A model generated the notes under the pieces. It was not told the DNA's origin. It saw only the letters and a list, made by a program, of their open reading frames with translations, and searched no databases. From the NCBI GenBank assembly GCA_028716225.1, contig JAQUQE010000001.1, forward strand, positions 1 through 64,000: a stretch of 64,000 nucleotides of DNA, given 5' to 3'. How positions within the stretch are numbered: position 1 is the first letter of the stretch; the number at the start of each line of letters is the position of its first letter. Source of the DNA: Dehalococcoidales bacterium. Its GTDB lineage: Bacteria; Chloroflexota; Dehalococcoidia; Dehalococcoidales; UBA5760. Positions 44,031 through 53,449 of the stretch are shown here, piece by piece. The position numbers and the translations under genes are program-made.

Positions 44031-45707
44031 GTGAGAAGAAAAAGGTTTCTAAAGCTATTGGGGATGGGCGCGATACTGACGGTGCTCATGTCGGTGTTCC
44101 TGCCTGCCTCGCCGGCCTTGGCGGCAGGCATCAGCATTGACCCGGATGAGGGCAGGATTGGCGATGAGGTCGAGGTGGAAGGGACGGGTTTTGATCCCAT
44201 ATCCTCCGAGGAATATCGATATGTTGATATCTATTTTACGGCAAAAACGACCACGGGCGCAGTTCCGTCAACTTCATCCGATATTAATGATGAGATCAGA
44301 ACCTACGAGCTATTGGACAGCGGAGTTCAGGCCGATATCGACGGAGAGTTCACCTTTGAATTCGATGTGCCCGATAGGCTCAGGGGCGGTACTGTCGATG
44401 CCGATGTCCATGGCGGCAGCTACTACGTCTGCGTCACCTATGAGGATGATGTTAGAGTCAGGGCGCGGGTGGAATTCACGGTTATCACCGGTGAAATCAC
44501 GGACCTCGACTCTGACAGCGGGCCGGTTGGAACCGAGGTTACTCTCAGCGGCGAGAATTTCGCTGAAAATGAGACTATCACCATAATGTTTGACGGTAGT
44601 GAGGTGGACATCATCAGCGGTGATGACGAGACCGATGGCAGCGGTGATTTCGATAACACGACTTTTATCATCCCGCTTGCTACCGCCGGTGAGCATACCA
44701 TCAGCGTCAGTGACGAAAGCCTGACCGAGGAAGCATTATTGGAGGGTTCGGACGAGCCGCCTGTCTTCACTGTGGAATCCTCGCTGGATGTCTCTCCGGT
44801 AACTGGGCCGCCCGATGATACCGCCACGGTGAGCGGTACAGGATTCGGGAACAGAGCTGATGTTGATATTATGATTGACGACGTACTGGTGGCAACTGCT
44901 ACAACTGATAATAAGGGTAGCTTTTCGGTCATTTTCACCGTGCCCGACATTACCGAGGGTATCTATGACCTGGTAGCCATGGATGAGGATGATAACGAAG
45001 CAGAGATGCAGTTCACGGTAGAGGTAGGTACGGAAATTATGGTCAGCCCGGTGACAAGTGCCGGAGCTCCCGGTTATGTTGGACAGAACGTCACCATCAG
45101 TGGTGTGGCCTTTGTCCCTAACTCCAGTGTGACCATTACCTATACCTCTACCCCTATAGTGGTGGGTACAACTACGACCAACGCCGATGGCGATTTCTCC
45201 TTTACCTTCAAGGTTCCTAAGAGCCAGGCGGGCGCTCATACCATCTCGGCGAGCGACGGCACCAACTCACTGCAATTGCCTTTCTATGTTGAGTCTAATG
45301 CCCCGCCGGTGCCGCAACTCCTTCTCCCTGAGGCTGCTACCAAGGCCCCGGCAACCGCCGTTTTTGACTGGAGTGATGTCACCGATGCCAGCGGCATTAC
45401 CTATATCCTGCAGGTGGCCATCAGCCAGGACTTCGCCGCGAGCTCACTGGTCCTGGAGAAGGAAGGGCTGACCGTCTCGGAATACACCCTGTCCAAGGAG
45501 GAATCTCTACCCTCCCGGTCGCTAAAAGAGCCCTATTACTGGCGGGTGATGGCGATTGACGGTGCTGGTAACGAGGGGATTTGGACGAATGCCAGTGACT
45601 TTTCGGTGGGGTTCTCAATGCCATCTTGGGCGGTGCATGTCTTCTGGGGTATCGGTGTGATTGCGGGTACCTGTATAGGATATTACCAGGGCAAGCGCCG
45701 GGGTTAG
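44031..45707 (+). CDS. IPT/TIG-repeat surface protein
   Basis: A surface protein of 558 residues with repeated Ig-like IPT/TIG domains. The signal peptide is FLKLLGMGAILTVLMSVFLP ending at ALA. Repeats starting ISIDPDEGRIGDEVEVEGTG, ITDLDSDSGPVGTEVTLSGE, LDVSPVTGPPDDTATVSGTG and VSPVTSAGAPGYVGQNVTIS share the pattern GxxGTxVTxxGxGF. A fibronectin-like region (PQLLLPEAATKAPATAVFDW) precedes a C-terminal membrane helix (VHVFWGIGVIAGTCIGYY) and basic tail. GTG 44031 fits the GGGGGG ribosome site better than GTG 44025, which overlaps it. Probably an adhesin or cell-wall protein. Confidence 0.8.
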   Translation: MRRKRFLKLLGMGAILTVLMSVFLPASPALAAGISIDPDEGRIGDEVEVEGTGFDPISSEEYRYVDIYFTAKTTTGAVPSTSSDINDEIRTYELLDSGVQADIDGEFTFEFDVPDRLRGGTVDADVHGGSYYVCVTYEDDVRVRARVEFTVITGEITDLDSDSGPVGTEVTLSGENFAENETITIMFDGSEVDIISGDDETDGSGDFDNTTFIIPLATAGEHTISVSDESLTEEALLEGSDEPPVFTVESSLDVSPVTGPPDDTATVSGTGFGNRADVDIMIDDVLVATATTDNKGSFSVIFTVPDITEGIYDLVAMDEDDNEAEMQFTVEVGTEIMVSPVTSAGAPGYVGQNVTISGVAFVPNSSVTITYTSTPIVVGTTTTNADGDFSFTFKVPKSQAGAHTISASDGTNSLQLPFYVESNAPPVPQLLLPEAATKAPATAVFDWSDVTDASGITYILQVAISQDFAASSLVLEKEGLTVSEYTLSKEESLPSRSLKEPYYWRVMAIDGAGNEGIWTNASDFSVGFSMPSWAVHVFWGIGVIAGTCIGYYQGKRRG

Positions 45708-45806
45708 ACCATACTGAAAATAATACGGGCTGAAAATCGTTCGGGTTAGTATAACCGGGAGATTATAATCCAGCAAGTCCTAGAGGGTACCCTCTTATCA
45801 GGCACT

Positions 45807-45842
45807 ACGGGGAGCACCTGGAGATTCCGGGATGCTCCCCGT
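45807..45842. terminator. strong bidirectional terminator
   Basis: A ten-base perfect stem (ACGGGGAGCA with TGCTCCCCGT) and 16-base loop lie between two convergent genes. It is followed on the plus strand by ATCGTTGTTG. Location and stability suit a bidirectional terminator. Confidence 0.7.
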
Positions 45843-45854
45843 ATCGTTGTTGTG

Positions 45855-47216
45855 CTATACATATCTCGTTACTAACATCAGCATACAGATGGAAAGTACT
45901 ATTATTGTAATAGGCAAGCTGTATTTGAGGAATCTGCCCCAACTCACCCGGTAGCCTGCCTTCTCGGCAATAGCAACGCCGACGACATTAGCTGATGCCC
46001 CGATTGGGGTAGCATTACCGCCGATATCAGCGCCCAGGGCCAAAGGCCAGGCCAGAGAAGGTAGCGCTACTCCGGTGGCTTGGGATAGCCGAACTATTAT
46101 CGGAACCATGGTGGCGGCAAATGGAATGTTGTCCACTACGGCTGAAGCACATGCTGAACCCCAGAGTATGATGGTGATCATGGTAAACGGGTTGCCGCCT
46201 GAGGTTGTTCCGATAAAGCCAGCAATAAGATGCAATATACCGGTTTCCTCAAGCCCGCCAACACAAATAAAGAGTCCGATAAAGAAAAGCAGGGTTCTCC
46301 AGTCGACCCCCTTCATAATTGATGGTGTTTCTTTGCCCATGGCGGCTATGGTAGCTAGGGCGGCAATTATGCCGATCATCGCCATTGAGAGACCGCTTTG
46401 AGCGTGCGTAATAATCAAGAATACTACCGTGATGAAGATGGCCAATTGGATTTTGTAGAGTCGATGGTTGATAATGGCGTCTTGGGGTTTCAGTTGTGTC
46501 TCCGCAGTGTTAGCTGAGATGACTGCAGTATGAGCGTAATCCCGGCGAAGGCGCCAGTAGAAGTAGCCTACGGCTGCTGCCATACCCGTCCAGGCAATGG
46601 GTCCAGTATTAACTACGAAGTCGTTAAAGGTATAGCCGAGACTGGTCCCGATTATGATGTTGGGGGGATCACCTGCCATAGTGGCGCTGCCGCCGACGTT
46701 AGCCGCGAAGATCGTGGCAATAATCAGCGGAACAGGATCAAATTTTAATATGCGTGCCAGCTCGATGATCACCGATGCCATAAAGAGCAATACAGTGATA
46801 CTGTCAATAAACATTGACATTACACCAGCAAGCAGCATGAAGACAATAGAGATGGGGATGATACGGTAGTTGACCATCCGGGCAGTATATAGGCAGAGCC
46901 AGCGGAAGAAACCCACTGCTCTTAATCCCTCTACTAGAACCATCATCCCGCCGATGAAGAAAATAGTCTGCCAGTTGACGCCGTGGGCCATTATCGGTTC
47001 ATGTCCGGCTATCCAGAAGGTAGGACGACCAATCTCGGCGAAGTTAAGTACACCGATGGCAGTATCAGGACTTCTCAGAATACCGAGAAATACGACGAGA
47101 ATGGTGAGGGCGGCTCCGATAAGCACAGGAATGAAGCGTTGTACCTTACCGATGATAAGAAAGGTAAATACCCCGATGAAGATGCAGAGTGTAACAATTT
47201 GGCTGGGATCAAGCAT
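45855..47216 (-). CDS. ArsB/NhaD-family membrane permease
   Basis: A 453-residue membrane protein with about 11-12 hydrophobic segments, of the ion-transporter superfamily that holds ArsB, NhaD and SLC13 carriers. Family blocks are FFIGGMMVLVEGLRAVGFF, LLAGVMSMFIDSITVLLFMA, GGSATMAGDPPNIIIGTSLG (the conserved GDPPN) and GADIGGNATPIGASANVVG. It may exchange Na+/H+, arsenite or a dicarboxylate; no ars genes are nearby. It probably forms an operon with the downstream-of-none Usp gene upstream on the same strand (57-base gap). Confidence 0.8.
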   Translation of the reverse strand: MLDPSQIVTLCIFIGVFTFLIIGKVQRFIPVLIGAALTILVVFLGILRSPDTAIGVLNFAEIGRPTFWIAGHEPIMAHGVNWQTIFFIGGMMVLVEGLRAVGFFRWLCLYTARMVNYRIIPISIVFMLLAGVMSMFIDSITVLLFMASVIIELARILKFDPVPLIIATIFAANVGGSATMAGDPPNIIIGTSLGYTFNDFVVNTGPIAWTGMAAAVGYFYWRLRRDYAHTAVISANTAETQLKPQDAIINHRLYKIQLAIFITVVFLIITHAQSGLSMAMIGIIAALATIAAMGKETPSIMKGVDWRTLLFFIGLFICVGGLEETGILHLIAGFIGTTSGGNPFTMITIILWGSACASAVVDNIPFAATMVPIIVRLSQATGVALPSLAWPLALGADIGGNATPIGASANVVGVAIAEKAGYRVSWGRFLKYSLPITIIVLSICMLMLVTRYV

Positions 47217-47272
47217 CTATAATTTTAGCTTCTTTCTCTATCTTAGTCATTAAGGTAAGGTAGGTGCTGTTC

Positions 47273-48181
47273 CTATTCATGTTCGGACAGAATAACATCG
47301 CAGCTTGCTTCAGAAGTCCGGACAACCAGTACTGCAACGTCCCCTGTATGCAGAATTTTGTCCGTTACGTTGCCAAAGACCCAGCGTCCCATACCAGATC
47401 GGCCATGACTTGATATAGTGATGAGGTCAACGCTGTTCTCTTCAGCATATTTCATAATCTGACTGGCGGGATTGCCGAAGGCAACTACACTGGACACCTT
47501 GATTCCCTGCTCTTTGATAGGCTGGGCTATGGTGTCAAGGTAACCCATCAGTGTTCTCCGTACCGCTTCATCATCGCGTACGGTATAGAAAATCCCGCTT
47601 GCTCCTATGGTTCCTACCGGCTCGAAGACTTCGATCAGGACTATCTCGGCACTCATGGTTTTGGCTAATCTTTCCGCATAACATAGTGCTGACTCTCCTG
47701 CTTTAGAGCCATCCAGGGGTACCAGGATCTTGCGTACCAACTTCTTTTGTTCCAGTGCAGCGTCGCTGGCGGGGGTTCTAACTAAGAGCACCGGCCTATC
47801 GGTCGTTCGTAGCACCTTGGCAGCGATATGTCCAAGCAGCCAGGGTCCCTCACCGGATGAACCGCGACTGGCCATCACGATAATACTAATCTTTTCCTTA
47901 CTGGCAAAGCCTACGATTTCAAGTGCCGGGTTGCCGACCAGTACCTTGTTTTGCACATCGTATTGCTCATCCGTCTCCCCCCATTCCTTGAGTTGACGTC
48001 TGAACTTACTGGCAACGCTAGTTAGATAGGTTTCATAGATATGGCTGGCGTCGGCTGCGGATTCGGAAACACTTACCAGCATGATTTGTGAACCATATAT
48101 GTTAGCTATCGCGGTGGCATAAGGCATTACTACCTCTGCGGTTTTGGAGCCATCAAGAGGGACTAGTATTCTTCTAAACAC
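47273..48181 (-). CDS. double-domain universal stress protein
   Basis: A 302-residue protein with two tandem Usp domains (about 1-140 and 150-295). Each begins with RRILVPLDGSKTAE or RKILVPLDGSKAGE and ends with the ATP-binding GxxGxGx9GS/T pattern: ASRGSSGEGPWLLGHIAAKV and SHGRSGMGRWVFGNVTDK. Both sites look intact, so it may bind ATP. Such proteins often accompany transporters and may tune their activity; the permease gene lies next, co-directional. First gene of the pair. Confidence 0.9.
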   Translation of the reverse strand: MFRRILVPLDGSKTAEVVMPYATAIANIYGSQIMLVSVSESAADASHIYETYLTSVASKFRRQLKEWGETDEQYDVQNKVLVGNPALEIVGFASKEKISIIVMASRGSSGEGPWLLGHIAAKVLRTTDRPVLLVRTPASDAALEQKKLVRKILVPLDGSKAGESALCYAERLAKTMSAEIVLIEVFEPVGTIGASGIFYTVRDDEAVRRTLMGYLDTIAQPIKEQGIKVSSVVAFGNPASQIMKYAEENSVDLITISSHGRSGMGRWVFGNVTDKILHTGDVAVLVVRTSEASCDVILSEHE

Positions 48182-48458
48182 ATCTACCCTCCGTAAATAT
48201 CGGGTGAGGATGTCTTACCCACGTAAATAGTCATGAATCCTCGACATTTTGGCTGAAAAATAAAACAGCAAAACGTGTTCTTGTGAATGAATTATATTAC
48301 GAACTTATCTTGTTGTAAAGTATGCCGGTTATTAGTATCGAACTCTTGATATAGGGTATAATATCTTTCGTGGTTTAACTGCGGAGAGTAGTGACGGACT
48401 GCTTTTATGAATCTAACGATAAACGGGACGTCCATTTGATAAGCGGGAGGAAAAATAA

Positions 48459-50504
48459 ATGCGTATCGAAAGCAGCAAACAGATTGAACACCTCGGGGCA
48501 GTGCGGATTCACGACGTACGCCGGTTTTTGGAGCTTGATTCCGGTGCCAGAGTTCCTGCTTTGCTCAAGGAAGGTATCTACGCCCAGAAGATTGAACGGG
48601 ATACTATTGCCGGCATTCAACAGCAACTGGCCATTGTTCTACCCATCAAAAACGAGGACGTGAAAATCTTTGAGGGCGTGCTGAGCGGCGTTCCCCATGA
48701 TTGCCTGATGATAGTAGTATCCAACAGCGAGCGGGGGGAAATCGATAATTTCAAAAATGAGCAGGATGTTCTAAGCCGGTTCTGCGATGCCACCAAGAGA
48801 AGTGCTCTCATGGTTCATCAAAAAGACCCCTATCTAGCCGAGGCACTGGCAAGTTGCGGGTATAATGATATTCTCGATGAAAAAGGAATGGTCCGAAACG
48901 GAAAGAGCGAGGGAATGATTCTCGGTATCCTGCTCGCTCAATTGCAGGGTAAGGAATATGTTGGGTTCATCGATACCGACAACTATATTCCCGGTGCGGT
49001 ATTGGAGTATGCCCAGCATTATGCGGCAGGCTTCAGCCTCTCGGAGTCTCCTTATGCTATGGTCCGGATTCTATGGCGCTACAAGCCTAAGACCTCAGGA
49101 GAGCTTTATTTCAAGAAGTGGGGGCGGGTGTCTGAGATAACCAATAAATATATCAATCATTTCATATCTACCAAGGGTAAATTTGAGACCGGTATTATCA
49201 AGACGGCTAATGCCGGGGAGCATGCTATGAGCCTGCGGCTGGCGATGAAGTTAGCCTATGCCACCGGCTACGGTGTCGAGACGCAGGAGCTCATGTCGAT
49301 ATTAGAGCAGTTTGGTGGTTTTTTACCCATTGCCGATGCAACCGTCGCCGAGCGAGGTGTTGATATCATTCAAACGGAAACGATCAACCCGCATCTTCAT
49401 GCCGAGAGAGGTGAAGACCACCTGGTCCAGGATATGGCAGTGCCCAGCCTATCTGTGATTTACCACAACCAGTTGTGTGAAGAGTCGACCAAAGAGCTGA
49501 TAACCAAACAACTGGTTGATCTGGATTGCATCGGTCCCGACGGAGAAGTCCCCGAAATAAGAATGATAGCGCCACCGGAAAGTATCGATATTCAGAAGTT
49601 CGCCGCTGCCCTCGAGGGTCACTACAACGATTATTCGGTACCACGAGGGTGGTCGGTATGGGCCAAGTTGCCGCTGCCGGGTCGTAAGCAAGAGGAAGCC
49701 CTGAAGGTGGTCTTTACCGACCTTGACGGTACACTGCTTCATCCGGTCAGCTATTCGTATGCGGCGGCTCTAGACTCGTTACGCATATTACAGGAAGAAA
49801 GAGTTCCGGTCATCTTCTGCTCTGCCAAAACGATGGGTGAACAGCAGGTTTACCGGCAAGAGCTGAATATAGGCGATCCCTTTATTGTTGAGAACGGGGC
49901 GGCTGTTTTCATTCCTAAAGACTATTTCCGTTTCCCATTCTCCTTCAGTAGGACTACTGACGACTGCTTCGTCATTGAGCTTGGTATCTCGTATCAAGAA
50001 GTGAGGGAGAAGCTGAAAACATCAATCGATAGATGTGAGGCTAAAATTACCTGCTTCGGGGACCTCAGCAACGAAGAGGTGTCTAAAGTAACCGGCTTGA
50101 ACCTGTTAATGGCCGAGCTCGCCAGGAAAAGGGAATATAGTGAGACTCTGATAATAGAGGGGAACAGAAAACAGATAAAAGCGGCGCTGGATGTTATCAC
50201 AGAAAGCGGTTTGAGTTATACCTACGGAGGCAAGTTCTACGAAGTATATCAGGGTGGCGATAAGGGTAAAGCGGTAAAGATCCTGATCGAGCTTTTCAAA
50301 CTGAATTTCGGTAGTGTTACCACGACTGGCATCGGCGATAGCCCTAATGATGTAGGCATGCTGAACGAAGTAGACCTACCGTTACTGGTGCAGACGGAAG
50401 GCAATCGGTGGAATAGACTGAAGGTTAAGAATCTAAAACGTGCCAAGGGGGTTGGCCCCGAGGGATGGTCTCAGGCAATTGCCGAGCTATTCGGTCCGAA
50501 ATAG
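48459..50504 (+). CDS. mgsD: fused mannosyl-3-phosphoglycerate synthase/phosphatase
   Basis: A 681-residue bifunctional enzyme. The N-terminal part (about 1-395) is a GT55 mannosyl-3-phosphoglycerate synthase: joins GDP-mannose and 3-phosphoglycerate (SNSERGEIDNFKNEQDVLSR, LLAQLQGKEYVGFIDTDNYI, TANAGEHAMSLRLAMKLAYA). The C-terminal part (about 415-681) is a HAD phosphatase with DLDGT (Asp421, Asp423) and GIGDSPNDVGML, which removes the phosphate to give mannosylglycerate. The same fusion is known from Dehalococcoides (mgsD). Mannosylglycerate is a compatible solute for salt or heat stress. GGGAGG ribosome site; a TATAAT box is at 48357, but no clear -35. Confidence 0.92.
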   Translation: MRIESSKQIEHLGAVRIHDVRRFLELDSGARVPALLKEGIYAQKIERDTIAGIQQQLAIVLPIKNEDVKIFEGVLSGVPHDCLMIVVSNSERGEIDNFKNEQDVLSRFCDATKRSALMVHQKDPYLAEALASCGYNDILDEKGMVRNGKSEGMILGILLAQLQGKEYVGFIDTDNYIPGAVLEYAQHYAAGFSLSESPYAMVRILWRYKPKTSGELYFKKWGRVSEITNKYINHFISTKGKFETGIIKTANAGEHAMSLRLAMKLAYATGYGVETQELMSILEQFGGFLPIADATVAERGVDIIQTETINPHLHAERGEDHLVQDMAVPSLSVIYHNQLCEESTKELITKQLVDLDCIGPDGEVPEIRMIAPPESIDIQKFAAALEGHYNDYSVPRGWSVWAKLPLPGRKQEEALKVVFTDLDGTLLHPVSYSYAAALDSLRILQEERVPVIFCSAKTMGEQQVYRQELNIGDPFIVENGAAVFIPKDYFRFPFSFSRTTDDCFVIELGISYQEVREKLKTSIDRCEAKITCFGDLSNEEVSKVTGLNLLMAELARKREYSETLIIEGNRKQIKAALDVITESGLSYTYGGKFYEVYQGGDKGKAVKILIELFKLNFGSVTTTGIGDSPNDVGMLNEVDLPLLVQTEGNRWNRLKVKNLKRAKGVGPEGWSQAIAELFGPK

Positions 50505-50553
50505 GGGCTGTTGAAGTAGAGTACCGACCATATCCGGTGTAGTGAATCGAAGA

Positions 50554-53094
50554 CTAGAACTTAATCTTCAAGCTCACAATTTCGAAAGGTTTTACCTGCA
50601 GCACGATCCTGCGGCCCCGGTGTTTGATGTCTCCCTCTTCCACTTCCAGGAGATTGACCGTTTTCACTGCACTGGGCTCTTTGTATAGAGTGATTACTCC
50701 GCTGGTCTTCTTCCCCTTAGTTTCAAAGAGTCTTAAGATTATCTCGTCGCTATCCTCTGCCTTCTTGAATACCACCAGTATAAGGCTTTCCGGCTTTACT
50801 TCAACGAAAGAGAACCGGTAGGGCAGGCTGCCTTTCCTCCTTTTTTCCACGGGTAGCTGGAAGCCGGACAAACCATAGTTGAATTCGTATGCCGGCTTAA
50901 AAGAGTCGGCGTCTTTCCATCCCTTCTGATGGGGGAAGAGGGCATATTCAAAGGTATAGTGCTTGAATTCCTGGGCATCTGGGGTAGGAATGGCAGGACC
51001 GATGATGCCATCGGAAGCCAGCATTAGTATACTTCGCAGCAGGGTTAGGTAGATATTGCCGTCCCTTATTTCGTGTGAAGGCAGCCCCTTATTGATCAGG
51101 GTTATCCCCCTGTCTTTGTCCGAATAGTCTACCCAGTGCAGTGCCGGATAGACTCCTGAAGGTTGTTCCACCCATTTGTCCCTGGTCTTTTTGTAGTACT
51201 GGTCGACGGGGCGTGCTATCACTCCGAACTGAGTTTCCGATTGATAATTAGGCGACTTTATGTTTGTGGAAAACCGCATCCTCATTCGAACCTGAGGGTG
51301 CCGGTTGTCGATGTTGGTTATAAAGTCAATACGCGGTACGTCATTGTAAATGATAATCCTCTTATGCATAGAGAGGTATTTATGACGCCATATCAGGGGC
51401 CTCAGTTTCTTTAACAGCCGATAGGGCCACCTCAGTGAGAAGAACTCACTCTCAACCTCAATTACTCTCCGGAGCGGGGTCTTAACAATCTTGAAGCTCT
51501 TGGTTCGAAATTGACCGAAGGTTACCCCCTCTTCGCCGCCCTCGGTTCCTAACGGCTCACCCAGATTTTCACGATGATAATACAGGTCGCCTATCTCTTC
51601 TTCCATTACCAGTTCGTTACCGTTTACCAATCGTTTGCCGTCCTGAAAAACATCGATCAGACCATTGGCAGGATTCACTCTGACCTTAAAGAACTGGTTT
51701 TCAATGGTATTGCCGGAAATTATTATCCGGGGAGCCGCCCCGTCGCGTGGGTTTCTCCGAATTATCTTGTAGGTGCGGTATCCCAGAGCCGGTACCGTGG
51801 CTACGAAACCCAGCTTAACCGTTTGATAGGAATCATCGGCGTAACGGGAGAAATCCAGGATCTCCACCTCTGTTTCTTCCCTGCCGCTGCGCAGTCCCCC
51901 GATTCTCTTTATCTTACCTCTGTCGAAGCCCATCTCCACTTCAACCCAGTTTTTGACTTCCCATGACAGTGGATTGAAAACGATGACATCTTCCTGCACC
52001 TGAAGGTTCTGGGAAATAATCGAGCAAAAGTTCTGCAGGAACTGTTGGAGGTGGTTCTGCAAATAGCTGAAATTATCCCTGGCTTCCTCATAGCCTTCAT
52101 CCATACCGGTTCCGGGAGCGACGTCATGAAAGGCTCCCCACAGTACCTTCTGCCAGCTATTCCTGAACTCGTAGTTAGGGTAAGGGATTCCTAACAGCCA
52201 GGAAACAGACGCCCACCTCTCGCATGTCAGCAGCAGGTTTTCGTATTTCCTGAGCTCCTGCTTTATCCAGATTCGACTGGAAGTAGTATTGGGGAAGACC
52301 TGAGAATATCGCCCCGAGTAAAGTTCTCCGCGGCAGGTTTTTAGTTTATCGGCAGATTTCCCGACCTGAGTGAAGAAACCGGAGACGGTGGCGATTTTCA
52401 TTTGCGAGTCCTGGTGATTCTTGTTCCATCTGTTTACCACTCTGAATATCTTGGTCTGGGGTGGTATTGAACCGCTGCCGGAAGGCATCAGGATATGGCG
52501 TGTCGCTGCGGCATCTTTCAGCAGCTTGAAGTTTTCCTCAAGTCTGTCGAAATCAAGTCCGGCCCGATAACCGAGAGGCATCCAATGGGATAATATCCTG
52601 GTTCCGTCCAGCCCCTGCCACCAGAATTCGGAGGGTTTGTCTCGATTTGCTCCACGGCGAAAAGCAAAATACTTATACCCCGATTTTCGGTAGATCTGGG
52701 GCATCTGGGCATTATAACCGAAGCTGTCGGCCCCCCACATGACGGGAACGTCGGTGCCGAATTTCTCTCTGGCATACCTCTTGCCCAGCATTATCTCCCT
52801 GACCAGGGTTTCCCCGTTGGGTATCATCGTGTCTGCCATGAGATATTCGCCGCCGGCAATTTCAATCTTGCCGGCTTTGATGCATTTTGCCAGTCTGTTG
52901 AAGAGGTGTGGATTTCTCCTCTCAATCTCTTCCAGAAGCGCAGTCTGCTCGATGAGGAATTTGTAGTCTCTGTTTTCGACCAGATCCAGGGCTTGTTTGA
53001 TAATAAGATCGATGTTGATATAAAAGTAGTCTTCTTTGGTCAGAGCCCAGACAGCATCATAATGAGAATGAGGTACCAGGTATATCTTATCCAT
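50554..53094 (-). CDS. GH38 alpha-mannosidase-family hydrolase
   Basis: An 846-residue glycoside hydrolase family 38 enzyme (cytoplasmic, no signal peptide). Zinc ligands include the opening VPHSHYDAVW (His and Asp), and the nucleophile is probably Asp123 in WGADSFGYNAQMPQI. Other family blocks are EIAGGEYLMADTMIPNGETL and GAFHDVAPGTGMDEGYEEA (a zinc His). The C-terminal half has the expected beta-sandwich domains with glycan-binding loops. In E. coli the GH38 enzyme MngB cleaves (phospho)mannosylglycerate; the convergent neighbour here makes mannosylglycerate, so degradation of that solute is a reasonable guess. Other alpha-mannosides are possible. Confidence 0.85.
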   Translation of the reverse strand: MDKIYLVPHSHYDAVWALTKEDYFYINIDLIIKQALDLVENRDYKFLIEQTALLEEIERRNPHLFNRLAKCIKAGKIEIAGGEYLMADTMIPNGETLVREIMLGKRYAREKFGTDVPVMWGADSFGYNAQMPQIYRKSGYKYFAFRRGANRDKPSEFWWQGLDGTRILSHWMPLGYRAGLDFDRLEENFKLLKDAAATRHILMPSGSGSIPPQTKIFRVVNRWNKNHQDSQMKIATVSGFFTQVGKSADKLKTCRGELYSGRYSQVFPNTTSSRIWIKQELRKYENLLLTCERWASVSWLLGIPYPNYEFRNSWQKVLWGAFHDVAPGTGMDEGYEEARDNFSYLQNHLQQFLQNFCSIISQNLQVQEDVIVFNPLSWEVKNWVEVEMGFDRGKIKRIGGLRSGREETEVEILDFSRYADDSYQTVKLGFVATVPALGYRTYKIIRRNPRDGAAPRIIISGNTIENQFFKVRVNPANGLIDVFQDGKRLVNGNELVMEEEIGDLYYHRENLGEPLGTEGGEEGVTFGQFRTKSFKIVKTPLRRVIEVESEFFSLRWPYRLLKKLRPLIWRHKYLSMHKRIIIYNDVPRIDFITNIDNRHPQVRMRMRFSTNIKSPNYQSETQFGVIARPVDQYYKKTRDKWVEQPSGVYPALHWVDYSDKDRGITLINKGLPSHEIRDGNIYLTLLRSILMLASDGIIGPAIPTPDAQEFKHYTFEYALFPHQKGWKDADSFKPAYEFNYGLSGFQLPVEKRRKGSLPYRFSFVEVKPESLILVVFKKAEDSDEIILRLFETKGKKTSGVITLYKEPSAVKTVNLLEVEEGDIKHRGRRIVLQVKPFEIVSLKIKF

Positions 53095-53206
53095 ATCACC
53101 CTTTGTGCGCTGATTTCAGCGAGGACAGCTATTTTCTGTTTGGACGTATTATACAACATAATCTGGCAACCAGGAACCCACCGATCAGATAATCTCTAAA
53201 GATATA

Positions 53207-53236
53207 TTGACATAAACGCTGTAGCTATAGTAATAT
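53207..53236 (+). promoter_or_regulatory. promoter for riboswitch-wtp transcript
   Basis: TTGACA (53207-53212), an 18-base spacer and TAATAT (53231-53236). The expected transcription start, near 53243, lies a few bases before the riboswitch. Confidence 0.6.
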
Positions 53237-53250
53237 ATTTCGAAAAAACT

Positions 53251-53349
53251 AATCTCCGAGCTACTTTATACCTAAAGGTCATCCTATGGTGAGTAGCCGT
53301 GAGGGTATCACTAGAAATGGTGATGCCTCCCGTGTTAGGAAAGGAGATT
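53251..53349 (+). promoter_or_regulatory. Moco/Tuco RNA motif (riboswitch)
   Basis: The 99-base element closes with AATCTCC (53251) and GGAGATT (53343), a perfect seven-base outer stem. A second stem pairs GCTACT with AGTAGC, and a third pairs ATCAC with GTGAT around TAGAAATG. The 3' part GCCTCCCGTGTTAGGAAAGG closely matches the end of the E. coli moaA leader (GCCTCCCGTATCTGGAAAGG), the defining Moco motif region. The AAGGAG ribosome site for the next ORF is part of the closing stem, so ligand binding would hide it. Molybdenum or tungsten cofactor is the expected signal; Tuco is suggested by the tungstate transporter downstream. Confidence 0.85.
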
Positions 53350-53350
53350 T

Positions 53351-53449
53351 ATGTCGGCCATCATATTCTCACCTTATGATAACCATCCTGATATCAGATT
53401 TTCATTTTTCGCACCCTGTTTTACCGACAGCCGGAGGTTGGATTGGTAA
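53351..53449 (+). CDS. leader ORF coupled to wtpB
   Basis: A 32-codon frame starting with ATG right after the riboswitch, whose closing stem contains its AAGGAG ribosome site (spacing four). The peptide is MSAIIFSPYDNHPDIRFSFF followed by APCFTDSRRLDW, hydrophobic and aromatic at first and basic near its end. Its TAA overlaps the TTG start of the permease gene (53443). Translation of the leader would open or re-initiate at that TTG. This makes the riboswitch act on the permease by translational coupling. It may have no function as a peptide. Confidence 0.5.
   Translation: MSAIIFSPYDNHPDIRFSFFAPCFTDSRRLDW

Noticed and set aside
48333-48362. Full promoter for the mannosylglycerate gene
   Set aside because: TATAAT is clear at 48357, but no -35 box at acceptable spacing could be found, so no promoter feature was called.
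53100-53115. GTGCGCTGATT resembling the IS right-end core upstream of the GH38 gene
   Set aside because: Only about 11-12 bases match, without the rest of the repeat or a terminal TCA. Chance cannot be excluded.
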